Of a stretch of 64,000 bases of DNA, positions 1 to 12,882 are shown piece after piece. The translations under genes were made by a program, and so were the position numbers. The notes beneath the pieces are model-generated. The model searched no databases, was not told where the DNA came from, and was given only the letters and a program-made list of their open reading frames with translations. This DNA is from Crossaster papposus. Its lineage: Eukaryota; Echinodermata; Asteroidea; Velatida; Solasteridae. Numbering within the stretch: position 1 is the stretch's first letter; each line of letters starts with the position of its first letter. The stretch spans positions 372,001-436,000 of the forward strand of contig JBAIAA010000519.1 of the NCBI GenBank assembly GCA_037893245.1. The letters run 5' to 3'.

Positions 1-325
1 AGTAACTCTAATTGAGACTTATTTTATTCGGCACTTTGACCGGTGCGGCCTTGATCTTTTTGACTGACTTCAATGAACTGATCAAGGGATGCCGAATGAC
101 TTTAACTTCCCGCGTTTGTGTGTACTGCACCGTGGACCGCGCGTTGGTTTTACGGCAAAGACTAATCCCTTGGCGTTGGTGTAAGTTTTGTTTTGTTTTG
201 AATGTGTGCCATTCAATTCAGATTGCGGGGACGTTTCTAGCAGTATACCAAGTGTCCGTCATGACTGCATCTTCCGGAGTCGGATTAGTAACTCTAATTG
301 AGACTTATTTTATCAGACACTTTGA
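1..325. repeat. partial direct repeat, period about 286 bp
   Basis: TAGTAACTCTAATTGAGACT followed by TTATTTTAT and CACTTTGAC occurs at 1-40 and again at 285-325. The unit may continue outside the window. The open frame across it shows no recognisable protein feature. Confidence 0.5.
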
Positions 326-1154
326 CAGGCCCGCTAAAACACATTTTTTCACGGGTGCTGGGATTTTAAAGACAATGATGGCGAGCGCAAAGCGCAAGCT
401 ATTTTGGCGTTGGGTCCGGGGCGCGCTCAAGGGATGCTTTGGGTTCTATTATGCTCTTGGCTCTTGGGTGCAATCTGATCCATTTGGGGAAACTTAACGT
501 CTTCTCTACAGATTAAAAATTTCATATATATATTTTTTTTTAATATTAAGAAAGATTATTAAAAATACACAACCCAGTAAATTTCTAACTTAAAAACACC
601 TAATTTGGGTTTGTTACCAGTTTGAAATTGTAAGTTTGAAACAAAGTTGTAAGATAAATCACCATATTGATTGTGTTCTTTGCATTGCTAGAGGCATACG
701 CCTACGGCATTCGGTATAAGCACAGTCGGTGAATAAAACTGCTTGACCTAAAAAGCAACGAACCTCGGCCATGACGATATATATGATATATATTATATAT
801 TTTTTAAAAATTGGGATGCTGCGTAGCACTGAAGAGCATAGAAAATGTGAAAAACAGTGCTCACCAGAAATAAAACCGAGCTTTCGGTGCGAATGCACCT
901 TCTTCAGGGAGACTTATGGCTTGTTTTATTTATCCCTCGGCGTTGGTGTCTAGCACATAATAGTTGGAATGATTGACAGATCATGTAGGGCTTTTTTGTT
1001 TAACTTAAATTGATACCTTCCACCCCTTCAGTTGCCTAAAATAACGCGTGTTGAATTTAATGTAAGTTCATTTTGCGAATTGCGTAAATATTTTTGTGAC
1101 ATTCGTTAAATTCAATTTGTTTGTTTGGTACACACACAAACTACAGAATGAATA
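326..1154. other. no gene recognised
   Basis: AT-rich sequence between the edge repeat and the hAT-like element. Short open frames here have no coding character. I see nothing further. Confidence 0.5.
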
Positions 1155-1162
1155 AGAAAAAG

Positions 1163-1889
1163 CAGGGGGGGGCGGAGGGGGGGCCCAAGAAAGTGCGCCA
1201 CCAACGTTGAAATGTATCTCATTCGTTCTTCCACGCTCATGAGCCACACATCTCACACAGTAAATACGTATAGATCGCTACCGCGAATCGGACCATTGAA
1301 ACACGTACAGATTTGCCCAGTGTATCGCTCTCCGCATTTAGTGATTCATACAACGTCCGCAAAGCCAGGTACGCAGGCACGATCTACACGGATTTTGTTT
1401 GGGGCGATGTCATTTTCTGCCATTTTCGTTCGAAAACAACACGATAAAACGCAAGGGGGTCACAGGCAGATTTTTTAAAAAATTCAGTATATCACTGATA
1501 CATCCTTTTTTAACGTATCCATGGAAAAAAATGAGTGGGGTCAAAGCACGATTTTTCACAATTTATCAATTATTATTGCCCTTTTTAGGGGAGGTATTTG
1601 TCAACGTCGTTTGAGTATTTGTGCACAATCTCCACGCGCATCAACGGTACGTCAACGCTTAATTTTTTCGACTGCTTTTTTCATTTTCAATACAATTTTT
1701 GTCATTGGATGATAAAAATTAAGGTAAATAACAACCTTTTACAACTACAAAAGACAAGATGCTAAGATTGGATGCCAAAAACTCTTTTTTTTTCGCGTGA
1801 GAAAATTGTTCTCCCCTATTTTGAGAATGGACGGTACGTCAGCGTTGCGCAATCACAGTCTCGAAGGGCCCCCCCTCCGCCCCCCCCTG
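1163..1889. mobile_element. hAT-like non-autonomous element, copy 1
   Basis: Bounded by inverted repeats beginning CAGGGGGGGGCGGAGGGG and ending CCGCCCCCCCCTG. The flanking 8-bp duplication AGAAAAAG lies at 1155-1162 and 1890-1897. CAGGG-type termini and 8-bp TSDs are hallmarks of hAT elements. No transposase is encoded in the 727 bp. A second copy is at 46731-47460, about 95% identical by eye with small indels. Confidence 0.8.
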
Positions 1890-1939
1890 AGAAAAAGGTA
1901 ATAATTTACTACAAAGGTCAAAAGAGTTCGGGGCACCAA

Positions 1940-2155
1940 TTTTGTTTTTAGTTGGGTCCGAGTTGGTAGTGGTTGGGTCCGAGTTGGTAGTGGGTCCGAG
2001 TTGGTTTTGGGTCCGAGTTGGTAGTGGGTCCGAGCTGGCATGGGTCCGAGTTGGTAGTGGGTCCGAGTTGGTATGGGTCCGAGTTGGTAGTGGGTCCGAG
2101 TTGGTAGTGGGTCCGAGTTGGCATGGGTCCGAGTTGGTTTGGGTCCGAGTTGACC
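1940..2155. repeat. tandem repeat GGGTCCGAGTTGGTAGT
   Basis: About a dozen copies of a 14-18 bp unit built on GGGTCCGAGTTGGTAGT, with variants in the last bases. The overlapping open frames on both strands are low-complexity shadows of it. Confidence 0.85.
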
Positions 2156-5100
2156 TGATACCGTTTCACCAGCGGCCAGCCGGCCAGCCAGCTAGATTCT
2201 TGTTTACCTGATCGTCTGAATTGTCGCCGAGCTGGGACTATCGTGGTTCACTTATTAAATTGGATTGGAGAGAGACTTGATTTGCGGAAGAGCAGGTGGA
2301 ATTTAAATGAGCACATGCAATGCAGTTCAATGCTGAGAACTTTATGAACACTGAATGGAGCAGAGTATACACAGTGTTTATTTCCGTGTGTGCACTCAGC
2401 CGGCTCAAGTACAAATGTTGATGAACTGAGTTTGAATAAATTACCAGCCGTGTTTTTATTCTGCAGCCTGCATGAACGGACTTTATTGTCACAAAATACA
2501 AGTTCCTGGTATAATACAAAGAGTAATTGTGTACATACAACAATGCAAGGCTCGGGTTATGTGTAGATAGCCAGGAATATAATTGATAAGGTTACTTGTG
2601 GGGGGAGGATCGGGGTTAAAGTGATTTGAAACGGAGGCGTGGATTTTACTTCCTTATCCAAATATTTCTAAAACAGCAGGATTTTAACTTTTGTTTTGTG
2701 TAACTTACGCTATAGGTTTATCAGAAGACATATTGTTGTATTTTACTAAAAAGGTAACGAACTAAATTAACATGCTAATTGTGAAAAAGTAAATTAAATC
2801 ATGAAAATGGCAGATATACAAATATTCAAAGCTAGGTTAAAGTAGTCTATAACATTAGGAAAATGCAGCACAAATCGATTAGGGTGGAGTGTATGCAATG
2901 CATTTATTAAATATAGGTTAAATGGTGGAATGGAAATTCATGTGGTAGAAAAGGTATAATGTCTTAACTCTGCTTGTTTAATTGTTTAACTTTACTTAAC
3001 TATATTGCTCTATAAAGAAAACAAAAGCATCTGAAAACTAAATTAAACTAATTGATGCAAAATACTGTTTCTATTAGAAATATCGATCTGATGTAAAAAC
3101 AAAACAAAACATTGTAACCATATTAAAATAAGATTTATTTTAATAAGAGTTATTCATTATATCAATCCTATACATTTATTCCCTCAGCGTTCGAGACCGT
3201 CATCAGAACTGTTTCGTTTTTGATCCATTTCATTTTTATTATCAAAGTTTCCAAATTCCATCTTTAACTTAGTTTTATTCCGTAAGGTTATAGTTTAGTA
3301 TCACTACTGCATTTGTATCGTTTTAGGCAGAGAAAGTTCTTAAAATCTAAAGAATAATGCTTGACAACTAACTCGGCGGCCCGCTATTCCGAGAAATTAT
3401 TCGATTTTTAACCAATATTGGTTAAAAATTATTCGATTTTTAACCAATAGGCCTAGGCCTACTCAATGAAGATTTCCAAAAATGCGGTTTGTTTTACTCT
3501 GAGACGCATTTGTGGACTTTTTAAATTATTTTCTTATGACAGCATTCCAGAAGGAATAATTCCGCAGGGTGACAGGCAGTTTGGGTAAAAGCTTTTAACA
3601 TTAACTATTTCGGTTGGTTAAACGTTACTCTTTTGATAGTTGCCAAAGGCTTTACCATGATTTTAAAGTTAGGGTGTCTGTGCTTTTTCAAAAACGAAAC
3701 TAATTAAATATAATACACTCTTACGAATAAATTTGCTTGTTTGCATTAGCAGGTCTTTCAACAGTTTTAAAAAGTGGTTTTTATCATTGCTTAAATTGCG
3801 CGCTCTATAGTTCATAAAGTTTTGAGCGAAAGGTCATAAATATTCACATGCTAATTTAGGTCATTTCGAGCCCCGTGCTGCGGTACAGGTGTTTATCGTA
3901 CATGTACATGTACATGTACATGTGGTGCAAAATACGGTACCCTCTGGAGTGAAAAGGTCTCCAAAGGGTAATTTATATAGATGAATAGGTCTCCATTAGG
4001 AATTTCACGAATTAGATTTTTGGATTGTACTTAAATTACTCAAAAACTAGGGTTAGAATGTGGGTTAGGGTTAGTGTTTGGGTTAGGGTATAATATAGGG
4101 TATATTAGGTCGAAATTTCAACCCAGGAAAATAATTGTGGTTAAAATGGGAGCATTTTGAAAAACGTGCTCGAATTTCTAACCATGTCTCCACAGTGATA
4201 CAAAAACGCGAATACATGTACACATGTACAGTATACGTGCGCGGTACAGCTCGTTCTAAATATTTTAATCTCTGGCCCCTAGACTATTGTCCTCTTTTTG
4301 TTTGTATTTTAACTTTTTAGGAAGATCGGTATGTTTTGTTCGTTTATCTCAACAGTGAATGTTTGTTAACAGTGGACTGTATTACCCTCAACTGCAAAAC
4401 AAAAGCAATGCAAACAACATTAATGATGATGAGCTATTACTTGTAAAATCACCTGTAACCTGTGGAAAAACCCATGATGAGGGTACCACTATCTCTGTTG
4501 TTAGTAAGAATTGTAACAACGCCATTCACTGCGTTTGTCACAGAAGTGTTAAACTTGCATGCAAGTGCACAAAAACAAATATGTTTTGCATAATAATATA
4601 CATATGCCAAGTTTCTGTTTATGTATAGTAGAACAATATAACAGATGACATGAACTCCATAACAGATGAAATGATGGATGAGAATTAGTTCTGGATCCAA
4701 CCCAAAGATATAATTATTTTTCACAAAATTCGGGTACTTTGCTAATCTCCTGGAGAAGAAGGGCAAGTTGTCGTAGGCTGATTACTTGGTCGCAAAGCAT
4801 ACCGGTATGCGCTTTCTTTATAAGTTGTTTCAAATTGACTGCAAGTTGTTCTGAAGTCGGAGCCTTCTTCTTAATGCACAGATCGGCAGTGTTGTCAACA
4901 TGTTACTGCTTTAGAACTATTTGTCAAAAATTCAACTGAGCTTTCAATGCGGTGAGTTTCTATGGAAGCCAGATTCTCATCTACATGTACTTGAATTTCA
5001 CTCTGCCACAGGCCCCAGTACATTACATCAGTTTCTGTCAGTTGCTCCGTTTTCTTTTTTACAGCGAGCTTCATCTGACTGTGACAATTTCTTGAGAACT

Positions 5101-5679
5101 TTGGCAGACGTGTTGCCTGAATCTGTTGCTGTCAAGATTTGAAGCCGTGTTGATACTTGTTATATTATATATAACAAGTATATATAACATGTATATTTAT
5201 TTTTGGTTATATATAATTTAAATAATATTTTGATGTTGTATCTAAGTTCATCTGATCATTTGTCCATCTTGAAAAAATTATGAATATACACGTACACCTG
5301 TTCCGCCTGTTGTATTTAAAAGCATAAGGTAAGCTTGAAAAAATATGATACTTATTATAATAGATTGTGATGTCATTAGCTTATTGTACCAACGCTTATG
5401 TTCATCGACCTTTATATACATGTATGCCAGCTACGTTGAATCTTCCACACTTTATCATGAGATATTTCCCTAAACTTCTGAAGTGAAACTTAAGTGAATT
5501 GGAAATCAAATTTGGGTAACAAAAATTATAAAGGAGGAATTCTGCGTGCAATATTAGACATATACGTTTGTAATCATGTAATTTTCAAATACGAGTGTAG
5601 GTATAGGACTAATTACAATTTAATGCAATTTCATGTGAGGATGGAAATGTTCACAGGATAAATCTCAATCGTTTTCTTT
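2156..5679. other. no recognised gene; 3' flank of the lectin gene
   Basis: Mostly unique-looking AT-rich DNA. An ACATGT microsatellite lies at 3898-3925. A dispersed repeat with GGTTAGGG-like words at about 3930-4180 has a related copy at about 58360-58610. Minus-strand segments near 4740-5150 have a coding flavour (see findings) but contain stops. TATATA-rich palindromic sequence occurs at 5155-5215. Confidence 0.5.
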
Positions 5680-5998
5680 TTAACAATCTACATATATGTT
5701 TATGCGGGCCTCTTTAATCTGGTTTTGATCAACCTTGTTACTGTTCCATGGGATGACTTTGGCTTCCTCCTCAAGGAAGGCGTCTCCGGTCGCGTTCCCT
5801 GACTCGCTAGATGTATCCTCACTAGTGATAAGGCAGCCGCCCAGACTGACAGGGGATGCATTTAATTCCACTATGGGGTCAGCTGGGTCAACCTCGTATT
5901 CATTATCAAAGACAGGGTTTACAAGGGTGGACTGACTGGCGTCTGGAACCCTGTCTAGTGCTTCGCCTGTTGTCTTACCAAAATCGAGCTTGTAACAG
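5680..5998 (-). CDS. cassette B: cytoplasmic tail exon with stop
   Basis: Acceptor TTCTCTACAG; phase 2 in; TAA at 5680-5682; tail of about 105 residues. Key segments are CYKLDFGKTTGEA, LVNPVFDNEYEVDPADP, ITSEDTSSESGNATGDA and the C-terminus RINIYVDC. NPVF and NEYEV parallel NPGF and NVYEV of tail A, and SGNAT is shared, but the order and the extreme C-terminus differ. The tail is acidic. A minus-strand AAATAAA lies near 5197. Confidence 0.78.
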
Positions 5999-6154
5999 CT
6001 GTAGAGAACAATGTATGAACACAGAAGAAATCAATAAATAGTTTGAGCTCTGCTTTTGAATCGTTTTTATAAATATATTTGGTTATGCAAGCGGGTGGGC
6101 ACGGCGTAAACAACCGTTTATAATATAGGTGTAATAATTAGTTCTGACAATTTT

Positions 6155-6500
6155 TACTATTCAAATAAGTTAAGAGGGCCTAATATTTCGAAATCTTCTT
6201 CAGAGGCAAAATGACTGTGTACTTTAAACAAACATATAAAGGGGACATACAAATAAAAGCACGATGCATAGTGGTTGGATAAAAAAAATTGATAACAGAA
6301 GTGGGGTGAAGGAACCAACAAAAGGAGGATATTAGGCCAAGCATGGGCCAAGAAATGAAAGGGGTAAGAGTGGGTAGGATCAAAGATAGACCAAGGGGGT
6401 AAAGGGGTGCAAACCTGGGTGGGAAACAAACAAGGAAGAGGTGGAATTAAACCGCTAGGAAAGGGACTAGCGTGAAGATCAAAGAGAAGAACTAACAAAG
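6155..6500 (-). repeat. 3' end of a dispersed retroelement-like repeat
   Basis: Read on the minus strand, it ends in CTGAAGAAGATTTCGAAATA then TTAGGCCCTCTTAACTTATT. The same C/T-rich text and terminal sequence occurs at 28730-28975 and 33030-33275, where it is interrupted by a piggyBac-like insertion. It therefore shows the empty target site. The family is probably the 3' region of a non-LTR retrotransposon; that assignment is inference. Confidence 0.6.
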
Positions 6501-6764
6501 AAGTGTAACTTGGGTAATACCCTTAAATGGGTTGAGAGGAAAAAGAGTGGGCAACAGTTTTACAAGAAAAGGGTTATTCCATTAATTATTAGAAAATGAT
6601 ATTATTTATTTTGTCTTACGTTGTAGTTGGGAGACTTGGTGGGCAAAGAAACCCTGCATCGCACTCCTTTTTGTCATGTGTGGATTTTCGACACCTTTTA
6701 TTGAAAAAGAAGAAAAACTAATAGGTCGTCGTCTACATATACAAGTATATAACCACGATTTTAA

Positions 6765-6981
6765 TAGTCTTGATCCAAGACCAAGCTAGCCGTTTATTTG
6801 TTCCGCGGCGCGCTGTCCGTATATATCCGGGCTTATTGAGGGCGCCCTTAATTATCGCCAGATTCGTTCCCCTATCGAACGAATCTGGCGATAATTAAGG
6901 GCGCCCTCAATAGGCCCGGATATATACGAACGGCGCGCCGCGGAAGAAATAAACGGCTAGCTTGGTCTTGGATCAAGACTA
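6765..6981. mobile_element. 217-bp hairpin MITE with 9-bp TSD
   Basis: A nearly perfect palindrome: TAGTCTTGATCCAAGACCAA on the left and its complement on the right, with a centre near 6870-6880. The 9-bp direct repeat CGATTTTAA flanks it at 756-764 and 982-990 of the 6-kb block (6756-6764, 6982-6990). A 9-bp TSD with long TIRs suggests a Mutator-like origin. Confidence 0.82.
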
Positions 6982-7681
6982 CGATTTTAACTGAAAATGG
7001 GCGCCCCAAACCTAGACTTGTTTGCAAGTCGACCTATAATCGCAGTATGCAGCGCACGCAAGGGACAGATAATTCAGATTCCATGTTCAAAATTTCGTCT
7101 CATATTTAGCTTCATATGGTATATTTGAACGCGGCACACAGCTGGAATACACTAAATAACAATATTTGAAGTCACCACCAACGCGTATGCCGCTTACTAT
7201 ATGTTACTGCCAGTTCAAGGTGAATGGTTCGTCAAGTGACCTTTGCTTTATGCTCACTTGTAAAACGTAAATAGTGTTTATGTATAGTAGGGGAATTCCC
7301 GTATTTTTCCCAGCATAACCCTGTCTGTTGTTCTCCCAATTGAATGCTGCATTGCGTATATTAAATCCATCGACGGAAGCATAATGCGACCGTTTTAACA
7401 GAAAATAGGCTAACTGACAAATAATGCCCAAGCCATGATTATGCTGCCTTGAGAATTTTAACAGAGTTTTGTATGTGTCACATTCGTCTGAAGGGTAAAA
7501 AAGGGGGGAAACTGAACATCCAAAGTTCTATACATGTATACCATATAATTATTCAAATGTATCTAATGATCGAACTTGTGTAACATTTTGACGATCATGC
7601 AATTTAATAAAATCTGTCTTTTTTATGCAATCCAGCCTGGCTAATTGTAATTACCAGGCCATTCGAGGTTGGAATACTTAC

Positions 7682-7889
7682 GCTCTGTAGATGTTAATGA
7701 TGCATATGAATATCATCAAGAGGAACATTAGGAAAGACAACCAAGCCATGACTTCAGAAGAAGGTATAGGGGGAGTTGTAGTATCAGAGATGGCTGTTGT
7801 ATCGACGACTGTTGTAGAAGCCGTTGTACCTGTAGTTGTGGTGAGAAGCGGAGTTGTAATGTCGTCGGTTGTGGTCGGGTTGGTCGAAG
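7682..7889 (-). CDS. cassette B: Thr-rich stalk and transmembrane exon
   Basis: Acceptor GGTTATAG (poor polypyrimidine tract), donor GTAAGT; phase 1 in, phase 2 out, identical to cassette A. It encodes STNPTTTDDITTPLLTTTTG, more Thr-rich stalk, then VMAWLSFLMFLLMIFICIIN and IYRA. Only this acceptor restores both the phase and an open frame. Just upstream (7900-7975) another Thr/Pro-rich stretch reads in a different frame, so the true 5' boundary may differ or a frameshift may have occurred. Confidence 0.7.
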
Positions 7890-7999
7890 CTATAACCGAA
7901 GTGTATTTTGAAGTAGTATATAATTAAAGGGGTAGGGGTGGTTGTCTCGGGAGGAGTTGTTGGAAGACTAGTCCCATTATACCTGCATACGGAATCATA

Positions 8000-10900
8000 T
8001 GAAAAACATTTATCGGTTTTCTTTGTGCTAGTAATATTTCAAATTGAAGTAATGGAAATTCACACGTGTGGAAAATAATACTTCCCCCCAAAACTACCCT
8101 GCCTAATTCGCGCAGATTTTCGCTAACGGAATATGGGGCCATTTTCATTTGGCTAATTTCTTTAAGCAAATTAAAACAACAGTTCACTTTAAATCTAGTG
8201 GTGTCCGAATTTTAAACCTATATGCAATTGAAATGCTAGAAAATTTGTTATTTTTTGCGGAAAGACAATTGTGGAGATTTTTTCTACAAACTGTGTACCG
8301 ACTGCACTGACGTTTGTTCAAGCCGTGTTCCCATTTTTTTTTTTTTTTATTCATTTAAAAAAAAAATATTTGTATTATTTATTATTCCCTTTATATCTAA
8401 TCTATTTATCCTTAAATGTATTATCCAATTAGTTTAGAGAGCCCCTTGACAGAAACTTGTTTTGGGTAATCCTGCGGGAGCTATTTGGGTATTGTCTTCT
8501 GTTATGTTTTTTGTTATGTTTCTTGATCAGTGTTTGTTATTTGTAATTGTTGTCTAATATTTAGTGATTTTATATATCCCGAAAAATGAAATAAAGATAA
8601 AGATAAAGATTTAAGATAAAGATAAAGATAGGCCAACATGCCTTTGCGTATAATTCTATCGTGCTTCCCAGGCCCACTGAGACTTTGTTTTACCGCGACG
8701 GAATGTTTATTGGCCTTGCGAACTAAAGCTGACAGAATGTCAGACATGGCGATTTCTTGAAAGGTTTATTTGCCCGCAGATAAAAAAATAATAGCATATC
8801 TAAGCCTTAAATAAATACGTACATGTACAGTTGCAGAGACATTGCCACGGTTGCGAGATGACCGAGGGGAATGAAGGGGGCGGAGGAATGTTACAACAGC
8901 TGAAGATATTCCTGGAAACATTGCATTCAGGAACTTGCGATTCAGGAAAACAGAACTCTCCGAGACCAAGCATTGCAAACCTGGAATGTAGAATATTTAA
9001 TTGATCATCATGAGTCTACTATAAAATCATATTAGAGTGAAGGACTAAAAGTCAGGGATGTAGTCGAGTCCATCACAAGTCCCTGCAAGTCCCTGTAAGT
9101 CCCTGCGAGTCCATCACAAGTCCTTCAGTTCCAATTCAAATCACAAGCTATTCAAATCAGCTTTGACAAAGGCATTCCTTTGTCATTGTTCATCTAGTTA
9201 CTTGTGACTGCCTTTATGAAGGGACTTGTGACTGGCTTCACGAAAGGACTTGTGAAAGGACTTGCAGGGACTCGACTACAACCCTGCTAAACTACGAACA
9301 AAAAACTCGGTCATTGATCGCAACAATCACCGTAAAGGTATTTTACACAACAACAAATAACAATATACCAAATTATGTTGAAACACCTTATACTCTACTA
9401 TAAATGACTAGTCTTACACCATTCTGTAAAATCATGGCGCCTGGTGTGCTGCCATTTTAAAGAAAGTGTTTTTTTTGTACCAATTTTCAACGATGTTTCC
9501 GACTAGTATCGTTGCTGTGGACTATTTTCAAACTATGCCAAATTTAGTTAGCCGATGTTTTGTGTTCAATCGATCATTGCACATCCGTAAACGGGGTGCA
9601 AGCCGTGCAGCATGGCCTGGTTCCCTGACCTAACAACTCTCTAAGTATGAGAGATTACTGTTTGTTATAAAACACTTTACCCAAAATTCCAAACTACAAT
9701 GATCATGAACGACAGTGACAACCGTACAGTGCCGTGCTGTGCGTGAGTATGGCAAGCTGCATAGAATTTACGAGAGCTGGTTTTGCGTATATACGTATCT
9801 ATCCTTCTATCCGAAAACGACTGACATACTAGGAAGACACTTGTGGAGGAATTAAATCACAATAAAGGCCAAATCGATTTCTTCTTTAAACATTAAGACA
9901 ATTTTCTAATATTTACCTTTTCGATCTTCTAGGTGTCACAGCCAACAGCAACCATCGATGATCGCAATATCTTGATGAACGGAATATGGATATATTTTTT
10001 ATTTCCGGGTTGATGACCCGGGTGCCTAATTTTTTTTTTTAGCATGGAAAGCCTAATTACAATAACTGGGCGTATCTAGACCACTGTGAATAGAAGGTAT
10101 TTAGGTTCTCGGAGCCCTGCTTTCTCTTTAATTAATTGAACTCATCCCCACAATAAACTTGGAGTCTAAAAATTAGTCAATGAAAATTAGCATCATCCGA
10201 ACTCGAACCTCAATCTTACTAACCGTAACCTAACTCTTTATCTACTTGACTACTGTTTTTCAAAGGGCTTGAATGTACCTCTGGGCTATGTGTAACTAGT
10301 TGACTGAGCAATAACAACATATTGTTGTGTTATTGTTAAAACTACTGAATAATCATGACGCGAGGGGTGTAGAAACGCCCATTTACCTTTACCATGCTGG
10401 GGGGGGGGGGGGGGGGGGGGGGGATTACGCGACCCGGGCAACCTTTCAAACGGTTGCAACGATAGCAAACAAACCTCTGTGATTGTGTACGTGTAAAAAT
10501 TGCAGGTCTGTCTACTACTAGTGACGCGTAAAGGCAGCAGGTTAAAGGGTATTCTTTCATTGTATACAATCCTGAACTTGAATTCACTTTTGTTATTTAC
10601 GTGTAGACTTATGCATTTTTCTATTTCATGAGGACGGGAATGGCGGTTGTTTAACTATTCTTCCCTTATTAAACAACAACAACCCAGACCGCAGATTACA
10701 GTTAATAACTGTGACGACTGTTTTATAGATTACAAAATGCAATTTTACTGTTCCAGATAACATTACACTTTTCAATCCTAGCGGTCAATACGACATCTAT
10801 CTTAAATATCGATTAAATTTAGTTAAATTTGTTTGATTTACATTAGTGGAACATGTATGTAAAAATGTTTTGTTATCCTAGCCCCCCCAAAAAATCCACT

Positions 10901-12600
10901 TCAGGGGTTTTTCTTCACGTTAATAATATAATTACAGCCAATGAGAAACCGAGTTACGAAGAAACTCTCCACAAATCACGGCAAAGAACAGAAACATTAT
11001 GAAAACGGATTGTGACCAATCTCTTTTAATATTGCATATAGTCAGGCAGTTTGAAATCTCAGTTCCTTTTGGTGTTTGTTGTTTAATTGTGCTCGTTGTG
11101 GATTAAAGCAACAATTGCTTAAAATCGTAAGAATTGGGATAAATAACAAGTAACAAATGTACAATATTGTCCGTCTATTAAAGACAACATAATCTATACA
11201 TATATTCCGCTAATGGTTCCCTTTATTTCCGGCTGGTGTAAAAAGGGGCAAATTTAATGTCTATCTTGATTTTAAAAGATCAGAGCTAAAACACCAAATA
11301 ATACTGGACATACATTTATTATAGTATAATAAACAAAACACATACAAATCAAACAGACGCAAAATGGAAAAGCAAAGTCAAGCATAATAGTATATAAAAA
11401 CAAAAAGCAAAATATAAAGAGCTCAAATACTAATTAGGTTTGTTTAATTGAATATTTTATTTAAATGAGTGTTTTTGTAAAGATATGTCATATAAAGTTA
11501 AATAAAAAAGGTTTGGATGAAAATATATGAATGAAAATGCAAATAGAAATTAATTAAAAACGCTGAAATTAAGTGATAGCCTAGTCGATCTTGTGTTCAA
11601 TACGATACGGTGCTCAATACGATAGCATAATGATATAAATGAACATGAATCTCGTCAATGTTTAGGATCGTGTATACATTGTATATAATTATATCCAGTG
11701 AAAGTTAAAGCCGAGTGAATCAGAAATAGAATGCAATTACCTCGTCTAACTTTCTACAAAGCGAACAATTATTTGTCTCTGCTCTAAATACTGATGAGTT
11801 TCTTTGGGACGAATTCTCAAAAACGTTAGTAAAAATGTTAACTCAAAGTAACTGACAATAATGAAAAAAAATATTTAAAAACTGTTTCACATCCTAATTT
11901 TTTTTATTATAGGCCCTACTGAGCTCAAAACAGTCAAAATGACTTCCATTTTGTCATAATTTTCTAATTTTTTTTTACTATCAACCCTCCATGTACCAAT
12001 ACAAAAGTGCAAAACTATTCTGCAGAAGGTTTCAAGAAAACTTATAGTTTATAATCGAAGAGTTAGTAAACGAGAACCGTGTTGATTATAAATGGGAACA
12101 TAGTCGATTAAAGGACCCGTTAAATGTTATTGGTTATATTGAAATCTTTGAAAATGTTCCGGCATGTCCCATTTAACCTTATATTCAACTTTTGTTTTGT
12201 CATTTTAATGGTATTCGGTGCATTTTTATGTTTTATGTCAATGTATTTACGGGCAAAACTGTGATGTCATTCCGTGCATATAGTCCTCAATACAGCTCCA
12301 TCATCCCTGCATTGTTTTTTTTTCAGCAAAAACGATGATTATGTTTTGGACATTTTAGACAATCACGGTTATTTTTTCCTTCGGTGATTCGTTGTTGTGC
12401 AAGTATCTTTAGCAATAAGCCAATGGGCAAATCTTTCTCATAGATGCTTTTAGTGAGCAAACTTTGGGTTCACAATTTTGAACAGAAAACCCCTGAACTA
12501 AACAGTGTCTTCCTGAAATGACATCACGGCAACAGCGCCCTCAGTTGTCCTGAAAAGAACTGAACGTCATCGCACGCATGGACCCTTTTACTCGTAATCT
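8000..12600. other. intron/intergenic stretch without recognised exons
   Basis: Lies between cassettes A and B. Contains a poly-T/A run at 8335-8370, a short AAAGAT repeat (8594-8632), the CAAGTCCCTG array (9045-9290) and a run of about 25 G at 10399-10423. No CTLD exon lies here, so cassette B has no ectodomain of its own in this interval. Confidence 0.55.
9045..9290. repeat. CAAGTCCCTG / CTTGTGA array with inverted ends
   Basis: Short tandem words (CAAGTCCCTG, then the complementary AGGGACTTGTGA) are bounded by AGGGATGTAGTCGAGTCC on the left and GGACTCGACTACAACCCT on the right. The bounded inverted arrangement suggests a small element. The array at 41530-42150 uses the same words. Confidence 0.6.
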
Positions 12601-12623
12601 AATATTTGTAAAGGCATTTTGTT

Positions 12624-12882
12624 TTATAATTTCGTCTGTGCTGCAATATTCTGTTCTTCAGGTGGCTCGTCGTTTTGGTTAACCTCGAACCCGGGGTTAG
12701 CGGTCTCTTCAGTCGCGTTCCCCGACCCTCTAGTTTCATCCTCGGTGGTGCTTACGCAGACTACCTGACTCGTCGGAGTCGAGTCCCCCGTAGGATCATC
12801 TCGCTTAACCTCGTACACGTTCTTAGGGGCTGGGTTATTGTGGATGAGGGGAATTTCGATCGGATTTGTTTGTGGTTCGCAC
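12624..12882 (-). CDS. cassette A: cytoplasmic tail exon with stop
   Basis: Acceptor TTCGGCAG; phase 2 in; stop codon at 12624-12626. It gives a tail of about 85 residues. Notable segments are KNVYEVKRDD, an acidic Thr/Ser block, GSGNATEET and ANPGFEVNQND, ending AAQTKL. NPGF resembles NPxY/F endocytic motifs, and VYEV is a possible phosphotyrosine site. It aligns with the tail of cassette B (N-x-YEV, then SGNAT), so the two are paralogous. An AATAAA on the minus strand near 11903 could serve polyadenylation. Confidence 0.82.

Noticed and set aside
4020-4110. GGTTAGGG-like words as an interstitial telomere
   Set aside because: Only a few imperfect words are present inside a dispersed repeat that recurs near 58500. 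No TTAGGG array.
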